Both the position numbers and the translations under genes were made by a program. This document shows, one piece after another, positions 35,221-44,742 of a stretch of 64,000 bases of DNA. The DNA comes from Aplectana chamaeleonis (Eukaryota; Nematoda; Chromadorea; Rhabditida; Cosmocercidae), in assembly GCA_029168955.1 (NCBI GenBank), contig JAPDOI010000874.1, positions 1-64,000 of the forward strand, written 5' to 3'. How positions within the stretch are numbered: the stretch's first letter is position 1; every line of letters begins with the position of its first letter. The notes under the pieces were generated by a model. It did no database searches. It was not told the origin of the DNA and saw only the letters and a list, made by a program, of their open reading frames with translations.

Positions 35221-36971
35221 CAATGCGGAGCGAAAACGCATTCAACCCCAGGATTAGACGATTTCGGGCACAATGGGGGGACGTGCTGCTAGAGGAGCAC
35301 GTCCTCGCATTGTGCTCCAAATTGCAAAGCGTGCTCCAACAAGTCAGACTTTCAATGCGTGCACAATACCCTTTCCCCCTACGGTCAATATTCGCAGTAG
35401 GTGATCATCCAATCGAATTCTGCAGCACATGCCCCTATTATGAACTAATGCAGCACGTGCCATTCCAATCAATGTGCAGCACGTGCTTCTACGATCAATA
35501 TTCGCATTACGCGCTTGTGCGATGAGATTTTGCAGCACCTGTTCCCGTGATGAAACTTTACAGCACCTGCTTTGGTAACAACATTTTCCTAGCATCTGCC
35601 ACTGCAACGAAAACTACCATCACGAGCTTTTGCCTTAAAAGTGTGCAGGATGTGCTCCTACAATCAAATTTTGCAGAATAAACTTCCTCGACGGGATTTC
35701 GCAGCACGTGGTCCTGTAATAAACTGCAGCACGTGCTCCTGCGATAGAAGTTTGCAGCACGTGCTCCTCTGATATAACTTTGCAGCACGTGCTCCTGCGA
35801 TATAATTTCGCAGCACGTACTTCAGCTGTGGAATCTTGCAGAATGTGCTTTTTTGGTAAGCTTCTGCAAAACGTGTTCCTGTGATATGATTTCGTAGCAC
35901 GTGACCCTTCGATATGATTTTGCAGCACATTCTCCAGGGATAAAAATTCGCAGATTAAGCTTCTTAGATGAAATTCTGCAGCACGTGCTCCAGCGATACA
36001 ATCTTGCAGCACATGCTCCTGCGATATAAATTTTCAGCACGTGCTAGTGCGATATAATTTTGCGGCCCGTACTTCAGCATTGAAATTTGGCCGATTGTGC
36101 TTCTCTGATGAAATTCTGCAGCACATTCTACTGCGACGCGCTTTCGCCGCACGTGCTCCAGCGATACAATCTTGCAGCACGTGCTCCTGCGATATAAATT
36201 TTCAGCTTGTGCCCCTGCGATATAAATTTGTGGCCTGTACCTCCTCAGACGATCGCCGCATTCAATGCGTGTCGAATATGCATTTAACTCTAAGACAAAG
36301 GTGGTTTCGAGCACAGTCAGGAAACGTGCTGCTAAGGAAGCACGTGCTCTTATTGTGTTTCAAATTACAGCACGTGGCCCAACAAATAAGCCGTCCAATG
36401 AGCGCATGATACACATTCAACTCGATGACAAAACGATTTTCCAAAAAAGGAAAGTATACGATGCAAGGAGCTCCTGAGACGGAGCTAAGAGGTCGGCAGC
36501 TCGCCGGTTGAATTACCCAAGTTTGCGGTACTTCACCCGCCCGACCGCTGGAGGCCTCGTCCAACCGCTGACGGCCCCAGATGGTGCTCGGCGAGCTGGC
36601 CGCGTCGCGCGTTGGTGTGTGCTACTACGATGGACTACCTTGCAGCACGTACTCCTGCGATTAAATTTTATGGCACAAACTCCTGCTATGAAATTTTGCA
36701 GCACGTGCTGCTGTTTGGAGTGAAAGAGCCCTGTGAAAGAGCCTTTCGATGGGTGTGGTCACCCGACTTGAATGCATATTTGACACGCATTGAATGCGGC
36801 GTTTTTCTGAGTCAGCATTGAACTTTGGCCGATTATGCTTCTCTGATGAAATCGTACAGCACGTGCTCCTGCGAGGAACTTTTGCAGCACGAGCTCAAGC
36901 GATGGTGACTTTCACTGCAGATGGTTGCTTACTCGGGTTGAACGCGTATTTACCACGTATTGCATGCTCCA
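35221..36971. repeat. 28-bp-period array of AGCACGTGCT units in a nested palindrome
   Basis: Dozens of units of the type GCAGCACGTGCTCCTGCGAT plus about 8 AT-rich bases give a period near 28 bp. The unit core is the palindrome AGCACGTGCT (E-box CACGTG). Because 28 is not a multiple of 3, all frames stay open for long stretches without coding. Loose inverted ends (GCGAAAACGCATTCAACCCC near 35,231 and GGGTTGAACGCGTATTTACC near 36,937) frame the whole. A tighter inverted pair (GCCGCATTCAATGCGTGTCG at about 36,255, its complement at about 36,780) frames the SL-like core at 36.5 kb. Confidence 0.8.
36447..36620 (+). ncRNA. SL1 RNA-like locus C (closest match)
   Basis: Bases 36506-36527 match the SL1 exon at 20 of 22 positions (differences at positions 5 and 21), starting GGTT and followed by GTACTT. 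UACC/GGUA pairing is intact. The box TATACGAT starts 51 nt upstream. Downstream GACGGCCCCAGATGGTGC and TCGGCGAGCTGG are shared with locus B. It lies almost exactly at the centre of the 36,249-36,803 palindrome. No Sm-type site is obvious. If transcribed it would give a variant leader ending TTTGCG. Confidence 0.5.
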
Positions 36972-37587
36972 TTCTTGTTTACTGTAAGGTTATACCTACT
37001 CAAGAATAAGGAAGATTAAAAAACTATTAATGCGATCGCAAACGGGGGCAGGGGGGCACTATCGAAACCGCACTAGGCCACTCCCATTATTCCGCGCACC
37101 AACATTCTTGAATACACAGAGATCAATGCGACACATTTCGCAGCATTTCTTTTGTTTCTCACATCACTTCCAGGCTACGTTTTATACCTTTCAGATTTTA
37201 CGCCACAACTGGTGCGCGAAAAGATGGGCGTGGCTACGCGCTCCTCCCCTCGTTTGCGATGGCAACCAACTAATTTATTGATGAAACCGACCAATTCTAT
37301 TGCTTCCTGCTTAACCTCGTTTACCAGTGTCGAAGGTGGTTGTGCGGTTTTTGAGGGCTTTGGGAGTATCGGTCTGTATTTCGTGGTCCGTTCGATTTTG
37401 TCTAGAATCATGTCGTTATTTGTAGCCTGGGCTCGGGGAACCGAACTGACGACTTTTCGCAGCACCTTTTTTACCTAAAAACAATCCTTCATGGGTATGA
37501 ATCATAGCATGTGCAACGTCATGCGAGGCGTTTGCCCAGAGGTGGTCTTCCCCCTATTGAAGCAGCATCGGAACAAACACACTGGAA

Positions 37588-37808
37588 GGCGTCGTTTATA
37601 CCTCCGCCGTCGAGCGGCGCGGCGAAGAGGGCTCCTACGATACCGATAGGGCCGCACCGTGTGATCAATATAAGGGGTCGTTTCTACTTCGCCGCAGCGC
37701 AGCGCGGCACAATGCATTGCTGTTATATTGACCACGCGGCGCGGTGCGATCATTATTATGGGATTGCACTTCGCCGCGCCGCCCGGCGGCGGGAGTATAA
37801 ACGACGCC
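37588..37808. mobile_element. GC-rich palindromic MITE (GGCGTCGTTTATAC ends)
   Basis: 221 bp. Ends GGCGTCGTTTATACCTCCGC and GCGGGAGTATAAACGACGCC, then CGAGCGGCGCGGCGAAG and CTTCGCCGCGCCGCCCGG. A centre-facing second pair surrounds TATATTGACC. Best copy of the family also at 18.4 and 29.75 kb. Confidence 0.75.
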
Positions 37809-38196
37809 AAAGACGAGGAATCTTCCAAGCACACACCTCGCATGACCCCTTGCCCGTGAGTATGACGCCTACCTTTACCGGCTGCCTTTCAAACCCCTCC
37901 TTCAGAGATTTACACCGCGGACAGAGATCTTCAATCTCCTTCGCGACGCCTAATGCTGGATGTCCCAGTGTGACCTATAAGTTGAGATTTTTCTGATCTT
38001 CTTGAAAGTGGGGCATCACACCAAGATACTCACAAGTAACTGGAAGACTTCGGACAATCTTGACTCATCCTGGAGATCGAATAATACATACATTTCTGAA
38101 ACGAATTACTGGGGTTTTCTGTAGGGAAGCATTCCGAACTCCACGATCTAATGCAAAAATGAACGACAATTTTAGGGAATGACCTCGTTAGTCACG

Positions 38197-38475
38197 TATA
38201 CTCTGTTTATCTTGATATGCACAAAACACGGTCCGCCAATAGTCCTCTAATTAGCCCGCTAGTTCCGTAGTGTACATCCACGATGCGTTCTCGGCAGACC
38301 CGGGTGGCAGCGTGAGTGGTCGAGTGATGGCATTGACGAATCGATTGCTCTGCTTACCGGGTGCACACCCGGGTCTGCCGAGAACGCGTCGTGGACGTAC
38401 ACTACGGTACTAGCGGGCCAATTAGAGGACAATTGGCGAACCGAGTTTTGTGCAATTCAAGATAAACAGAATATA
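38197..38475. mobile_element. Palindromic MITE (TATACTCTGTTTATCTTG ends)
   Basis: 279 bp with arms of about 110-120 bp: CTCTGTTTATCTTGATATGC, CTAATTAGCCCGCTAG and GCGTTCTCGGCAGACCCGGG on the left, with their complements on the right. The spacer is about 40 bp. Single copy here. Confidence 0.8.
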
Positions 38476-38479
38476 TATC

Positions 38480-39790
38480 GAATTTGTCTGACCCATGTGC
38501 GACTTCCATGTAAAAGAAAATTAAGCATAGAGGGCGTCGTATAGCGCTTGAAAAATAATAATGGAGGAAGAGGTACAGAATCTACCAGACATTGTCAGCT
38601 GGTTTCAGATGACTGGTGGGTGAATGGGGCCATAAGGGGCCACTTACCTTAATGAGCTTCAAAGGGCGAATCACGCAGGATCGTGACAGCCGCCTCAAAG
38701 GCTTGTTGGTCAACTACACGGAATCGGAGGCGCCTAGGAGCAGTTCGGCTGGTACACAACACGGAAAGTTACTAGGCGCTGAAGGTCATGATTGAGTGGT
38801 ATGAGCGATTTTTTTTTGTTTGGCCAACCATATGTATTACTTACTTGTTTCTTGTCTTATTTCACACCGATGATTTAGAAAACCGTGTACTGAATATTGT
38901 AGCTACAATCCTGTGTATGAATGATCAGTGTTCGGAATTTCCTAAATGCCTCAAAGATTCACAGCAGATTTACACTGAAGGTAATTTTTAGGGTGTTCTA
39001 AAAAAATGTCTCGGATTGAACTCGAAACTTGTTTCTAGGGGTTGCTGTGGGTATTGATTGCGAATCTGAAGCGCATTTCTTGATTTTTCAAACAACTCGG
39101 CAGATTTTGTCAGAAGCTCCAAAATGAGCGAAATTTTGCGGTCACACGCGACTGTTGAATGCTACGATGGGATTACCCCAAAACCTCTCCGTAAAGGTTG
39201 ATTGGGCTTAACACATCCGCGATCCTGTTTCTCGATTTTTTCTTCGATTCCGGTATGTTACGGTGAGTATACGGTAGCTTCAGATTTGAATCAAAATTTC
39301 TTTGAGTGTTATTGGGGACGCCGAACACGAATTCGAGGTCGGTTTTTTGACATTCAAAATATTAAGATAAGTAACGCAAGTTGAAAGGCACTATGCCTAT
39401 CGTAACCTTCAATAACCCTAAGTCTGGCGACAAATAGACCCCAGATTCGGGTCCAGCGTCCTAAATAACATGCCCAGATGAAAGTTTCCAGCCAAATTCG
39501 AAAAAAAATTCTGAAAACCCAAAAAGTTCTCTGATGGGCACCCCTAACTTTCCGCAGAACAATGAAAATTTTCTTTTGTGTGAGCCATTTACAGAATTTC
39601 AACAACGAATCATTTATGCGATGTGGCGAACCTACAACAACGTGATCATGGTTTTACAAATCGTCGAAGTGTGGGCAAAACAGTCCCCAGAAAACAGGAA
39701 ACAAGGTGGAATGCGAGCAAGTAAGGCAGCAATGAGCAACAAAAACTGAACCACGGAGAAGGGGATTTACAAAGATTGAGGCACATTTTT
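38480..39790. other. Repeat-derived, gene-free stretch
   Basis: About 39,040-39,400 belongs to a dispersed repeat (TTACGGTGAGTATACGGTAG, ATTTCTTTGAGTGTTATTGG) also seen at 7.6-8.0, 8.5-9.0 and 42.65-42.78 kb. A 67-codon frame at 38,788 has no recognisable domain. Confidence 0.4.
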
Positions 39791-39791
39791 A

Positions 39792-39900
39792 CCCTCTCTC
39801 GGCGGTCGGCCATGGCAAAATATAACAGTAATAAGGAGATCCCGTCAGAAAAAGTCCGATAAGCCGGCCTTACTTCGACCGGCTCAAAATGAGAGAGAGG
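39792..39900. mobile_element. Hairpin element 2 of the shared-loop pair
   Basis: Arms CCTCTCTC, then CGGTCGGCC, pair with GCCGGC/CGACCGG, then GAGAGAGAGG. The loop (about 39,816-39,857: AAATATAACAGTAATAAGGA, then GATCCCGTCAGAAAAAGTCC) matches the loop of the hairpin at 21,726 although the arms differ. Confidence 0.6.
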
Positions 39901-40790
39901 CTACATACATATGCTACAACCATGTAAGCAGGTCAAATCAGGCAGAAAATAGCCTTATACAGGTAAAAACAATTATTTGTACGTAGGAAAGCTCCTTGAA
40001 GCCACAGTCCAAGCTCAGAACGAGATTTTTCGTTTTTCTGCCTGTCTTGGAGAACATTTCACGCTGATCACAATGGTTTCCCCAGAATCGCTCAGAACTC
40101 ACTGCGAACTTAGATACGGCTCCTCAAAAATTTTGAAATTGAACTGGTAGAAGTTCGCGGACGAGTTGTCTCGAGCCTGTATTTTCTCGTTATTGGCAGC
40201 CATCATTCTGAAGCAGGTCACAATATGAAGCCAGACCGAAAACAAAAGAAAGAATATAGATTTTGAATAAAATCATTCAAGCATCTTTTCCCTATGGGGG
40301 TCCGAAAACTGCCAATGGGCGTTGCCCATTTTTTCTTTAAAGGGGGCGTCGTCGACTTTTTCCCAGCTTTTTCTCGCTCATTTGCGCGAATTGAGATCTC
40401 GCGCTTGGCAGGGTTACCATAGACGACGACCGGACCAAAATATCAAAAACTACCTCTGAGGTTGGACTGTGCCTTTAAACAGGTAAATCAGTTTTGCAGA
40501 ATATAGTAGACTGCTGTCCAAACAGGGCGCTAGACGCGAAAGACTCACAGGGAAAGTATTTAGAGTGTTAAGCGCATCTGTGAAAACCAATAGTACTGTT
40601 GCTATCTCTTGGTCATCCATAGTAAAAAATACATAGTATTCCGCCCCGAACTGCTGGACAAAGTTAGGATGAAGCACATTTTTCGAACTTTGAACAGAGT
40701 AATAGCGTTTTCCACTAGTACCATATGCTGGTTCAGCGCTTAAGTTTAGGGCGTTCTAGAAGAGGTTCAGAAAAAGGTTCCAAATTTGAC

Positions 40791-41244
40791 TTAAAGGCAG
40801 TTTTCACGATGATCATCCGCGTAGACTTTCCACAGTGAAATGATAGGCGAGAAGGTTCCTAGGCTCCCAGTGTCCAAAGAACGGTAGAAGACGAGCCAGG
40901 AGCGGCAAAATAACAGCTGCAAACAAGCGTTTTGGTGCCCCAGACACGCCCCGTGCCCCATATCCGCCCCTCGAAAGGAACAAATGAAGACTCAGATTAT
41001 AGGAATGATCGAGTGAAAGAAGTGCTGATAAGTGAGCTGATCGCTTCATTGCACTGATAGGTATCATCCTTCTAGCGGTCAATTCCTCCACGCTCAAAAA
41101 TCAACGTAAACAAGGGAGGTCCTATTCTGGCTGAAAAACGCGGCTTTCGTTCCTTTTAAAGCATGCCTTGCTATATAGGGCACCAGACCTTCCGTAAACC
41201 GTGGAGATATCGGAAGTGAAATTTATCGTGAACACTGCTTTTAA
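40791..41244. mobile_element. TTAA-flanked MITE, copy 2
   Basis: TTAA at 40,791-40,794 and 41,241-41,244. Inner ends AGGCAGTTTTCACGATGATC and, inverted, ATTTATCGTGAACACTGCTT. The body is 446 bp, nearly the same as the 7,184 copy (443 bp). Confidence 0.75.
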
Positions 41245-41740
41245 AGGCAGCAGACTCGCTCGAAAAAGGTTTTGGGATAAGAACGTTTCTGGAGTCGCAT
41301 GGCTCCTATTAGACTGCTCACGCCGATGGAGGCGTCAAAAACGAGTCAAAACTACTAATTTTCAGTAATGCAAATCGGAAAGTTTCTGCAACCCCGCCCC
41401 TGAGCTTCTGCGACCCCGCCCCAAAATACAAACTCGTCCAGATTGATAGTACTAATACGGTCACTTTGGCTGGTTTTTTATGCTTCCAACGAGGTGAACG
41501 TTCCAGTACACGCTATCGGACGATATCGGCTTCTTTATCTCAACCGTTTTGTTGCTAATATTCGCTGTTTCAACCGCGCGCGGTAAAACTCGTCCTTTTT
41601 CACCCGATAACAAAATAACCGTTCCTCCTCTATTTGCGCACAGTTTTCGTACGTTTTTTCGTCAGTTCCCCCTACAAGCAGCTCCAAACCTTTGACTTAT
41701 GTTATAGAATCGATACCATTTTCGAGCGTGTCTGTTGCCT

Positions 41741-42285
41741 TTGAAGGCAAGGTTTACGACAAAAACCGTATTCTAATTTCCTATGTTTTTTAGTAGGCAA
41801 GTTCACGAAATAGAGAATAATAAGGAAACGTCCTCATGGAATCCTGAAATATCGGAGAAAAAGCTGTTCAAAGAAACCTCTGAAATATTTGATTTCGCCT
41901 GTTTGGTGTGGTTCGGGAGACTGCAGACAAGCCGTCAAATCTAACGTCGGAAATGGTTTTGCGCTTCAAAACTCTTAGGTAAGTGAAATTGTTTTCTGTT
42001 GCCGAAAACTCTTAAAAAATAAGATGGGCACATGATAGGATGTTAAAATCTTTCGCGAACAATAATTTTCAAAAATTCAGCAACAGTTCCTCTCGTGAAA
42101 AGAACGCAGGACAACTGGTGTATGACATGGGCGGGGTGATCCCATGGGCCGGCAGGTCCACGAGTTTTTCACCCACTTCCTGGCCGTTTTTCGTCGTACT
42201 TCCGTCCTTACCCTTCTTAGAGGGACCCAACGCTTAAGTTTTACCATAAAACTGGCAACATTATCATCGTGAACACTGCCTTTAA
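41741..42285. mobile_element. TTAA-family MITE, copy 3 (variant)
   Basis: TTGA at 41,741 (mutated TTAA) and TTAA at 42,282. Ends AGGCAAGGTTTACGACAAAA and, inverted, TTATCATCGTGAACACTGCC. The right half (AGAACGCAGGACAACTGG on) has a diverged copy at about 59,590-59,780. Confidence 0.65.
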
Positions 42286-43135
42286 AATTCTCTCAAGCGG
42301 GTAAATGGGGGTAATGTTCACGAATCTGGAAAATATTTGTCAACTTTTCAAAGTTTTCGACTAAATTCGTTCAAAGCTTCTCATTGGGGTAATTCCGGAA
42401 TGCTACGATCGATGCGGATCAATTGGAAGGGAGGTAACAGTTAATAGTATTGTTTCTTAATTGAGAAAATATCATTCAACCTTGTGTCATTTATAATTCT
42501 TTTTTTAGTTAATAATTCTTATTCAAATTACAGTCGTTTTGTTTGAAATGTAGTTTAAGAACAACGCTAAACAATTATGTAGATATGAATTGTTTCGGCT
42601 CTCTCTTCAGACAATTCATATCTCTAACTAGCCCGAGCCTCTTCAGTGAAGAAGGAAATCAAATCTGAGGTCCGACGATCGATTTTTGACAGCTAGATTA
42701 CGGTGGACATACGGTAGTTGGGTCAGTCTAAGATTTGACTCAAAATTTCTGTGTGGGTTATTCGACGTGCTGAATCTGATGCTCATTCTCAGGAACGAAA
42801 ACAAGTTACTTGTTACATAACAGGCCAAAAACAACTCACTTGTAACATATCTGAGCCGATGTGAGTTACTTGCGACTCATCTCAGGTCATTTAAGTTACA
42901 TGTAACATATCGGCGGGATACTGCGTGCGGCGCGCCTCCGATATGTTATTACATGTATCTTAAATGACCTGAGATAAGTCGCAAGTAACTTGCATCGGCT
43001 CAGATAAGTTACAAAAAACTTGTTTTCGATTTCTGATAAGACACTGTGTGCAGTGCGCCTCCGATATATTACATGTAACTTAAATGGCACAATATAAGTC
43101 ACAAGTAACCTAAATAGGCCAAGAAGGTATTTCCA

Positions 43136-43310
43136 AGGGGAATGTACGACGCACTCGCGGGGTCAGGCTTACGACTGGCGTTGCTGTTAGTTCGATTACC
43201 CAAGTTTGAGGTACACACCAACAGGGAAGGCCCCCACAATATTTTTTTGCTTAGTGTGTGGCCTGTGACGCGCACTCTGCGTCGCGTGTCGTCTGCGTCA
43301 CGTGATGGCC
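43136..43310 (+). ncRNA. SL1 RNA-like locus D
   Basis: Bases 43189-43210 match the SL1 exon at 19 of 22 positions with an unbroken ATTACCCAAGTTTGAG, followed by GTACAC. Stem I pairing UACC/GGUA is intact. A TGTACGAC box starts 46 nt upstream. It is the only locus with a possible Sm-like stretch: AATATTTTTTTGC at about 43,239-43,251. The downstream half otherwise differs from loci A-C. Confidence 0.45.
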
Positions 43311-43352
43311 ACCCATATTGAAAATATAAATGTAAGTTACGTGTAACATGAT

Positions 43353-43621
43353 ATGCTTCTCTGGGCCTGATTCCGGTACCCAATTGCGTCTCGACACGCT
43401 TTGCGACCGCGCGCTTTCGAGTCGGAAGAGTTTCCAGCGCCGCAGCCGCCGATCGGCTGACTCTAGGAGAGTTTTAGAAACTGGACACTGAACAAAATTG
43501 GAGAAAATTGTATAAAAAGCCGAGTCGGCCTTGGCGCTGGAAACTCGACTGGCTCTAGCGCGTGCGGCCGCAGTGTGTCGAGACGCAATTGTGGACCGGA
43601 ATTCGGCCCAGAGAAGCACAG
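43353..43621. mobile_element. MITE family 1, copy 3
   Basis: TATGCTTCTCTGGGCC on the left, GGCCCAGAGAAGCACAG on the right, TA at 43,622. Inserted in the right arm of the SL-locus-D element. Confidence 0.75.
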
Positions 43622-43852
43622 TAAGTGTAACTTACATGCAATATAAATTTAAGGCTACGTGTAATATGAGTTTATCTTACACATAATATAAATGTATGTT
43701 ACTTGAGACATTCAAGTAAGTTACATTTATATTACAAGTAACTTGTTTCGATTCTAATGAGATGTGTATAGCCTTTACTAAATCTCTCTGTCAATCGACG
43801 ATCTTCCAAAACCATATCCTGTATTTTGACTATGATTTGTTGTGTTGATACG

Positions 43853-44316
43853 CTTCAATTTTTCCATTGCTGTGACACGGCGACACTAAATGGCTTGTAA
43901 ACAAAGAATGAATTGACAGATTCAAATGAAACTTCACACACTGTGCTTCTCTGGGCCAATTGCCGGTCCGCAATTGCGTCTCGACACGCTTTGCGGCCGC
44001 GCGCTTTCGAATCGGAAGAGTTTCCAGCGCCCCAGCCGCCGCTCTTCTGTCTCCAAGTGGGTCTTAAAAACTGGGAACTAAACAAACTTGGCGAAAACTG
44101 TATAAAAAAGCCATACCGAATTTGCTTTGGCGCTGGAAACTCGATTGACTCGAGCGCATGCTGCCGCAAAGCGTGTCGAGACGCAATTGTGGACCGGAAA
44201 TTAGCCCGGAGAAGCACAGTACATTCATATGAAGAGTGTATCAACGAAACAAAAAAATTTTGGGATAGTAGCAACGCCCTCTCTTATCGAACGACAAAAC
44301 TTATTGAACAACCGGG
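43853..44316 (-). mobile_element. Mariner 5' fragment, split by MITE family 1
   Basis: Reads on the minus strand from the end CCCGGTTGTTCAATAAGTTT (at 44,316; TA at 44,317) to the start-codon region (ATG complement at 43,865-43,867). It matches the start of the mariner at 61,906 base for base over most of its length. A family 1 MITE (43,941-44,219) interrupts the untranslated leader. The transposase body is absent. Confidence 0.75.
43941..44219. mobile_element. MITE family 1, copy 4
   Basis: CTGTGCTTCTCTGGGCC and GGAGAAGCACAG ends. Inserted in the mariner fragment leader. Confidence 0.75.
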
Positions 44317-44356
44317 TACTAACAATGCAATGCGTTTTCGCAGCTGCGTTTAACGC

Positions 44357-44425
44357 TCTAAACACTTCCCTTGTAAGGCGGACAAAACGTGCCGTTTTGT
44401 CCGCCTTACAAGGGAAGTGTTTAGA
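44357..44425. repeat. Perfect 33-bp inverted repeat with 3-nt loop
   Basis: TCTAAACACTTCCCTTGTAA, then GGCGGACAAAACG, pairs base for base with its complement around TGC. It is too short for a typical MITE and perfect, so it is recent or selected. Related words occur at 40,540-40,575. Confidence 0.75.
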
Positions 44426-44439
44426 AATCTATTCATGAT

Positions 44440-44740
44440 ATGACAACCTATCGAAGGATGGATTTTAGATACTTACTACACATATATTTTGAACGGAAAC
44501 TGAATTTAAACAGGTTGTGGGAAGCCGGGGGTGAATTTCTGAGCAAGTAGCATTTCTAGCATGGGCGAATGAATGCGGGGGGCGGGGGTGCGCAATCAAT
44601 CCGAGCAATCGATCGCCGGCAATGCGCCCCCCAACACCCCCATTAGCACCCCCACACGCACCCTGGTGTTCAGTGAGGAATATAGTCAGAGCATGGTACC
44701 ACATTAGAGCTGGCTTGTTCGGAGTTTGAGATATTGACAA
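44440..44740. other. Gene-free stretch before the LINE
   Basis: Includes a G-rich then C-rich section (44,575-44,670, GCGGGGGGCGGGGGTGCGC and CCCCCCAACACCCCC) that could pair. No gene. Confidence 0.4.
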
Positions 44741-44742
44741 CC

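Larger units (their letters stand above)
42800..43740. mobile_element. Palindromic element with GTTACATGTAAC arms (SL locus D)
   Basis: Both arms are made of AAGTTACATGTAACATAT-like words in inverted order. The left arm itself is a fold-back around CGCGCCTCCGATATGTTA. The centre holds the SL1-like core (43,136-43,310). A MITE family 1 copy (43,353-43,621) is inserted in the right arm. Confidence 0.6.

Noticed and set aside
35344..36314. Overlapping minus-strand frames with repeating Cys-Cys-Lys peptides
   Set aside because: They are produced by the 28-bp array, which keeps all frames open. No start, splice site or conserved non-repeat part.
35221..36971. CRISPR array
   Set aside because: The units are degenerate, lack unique spacers, and the DNA is clearly from a spliced eukaryotic genome.
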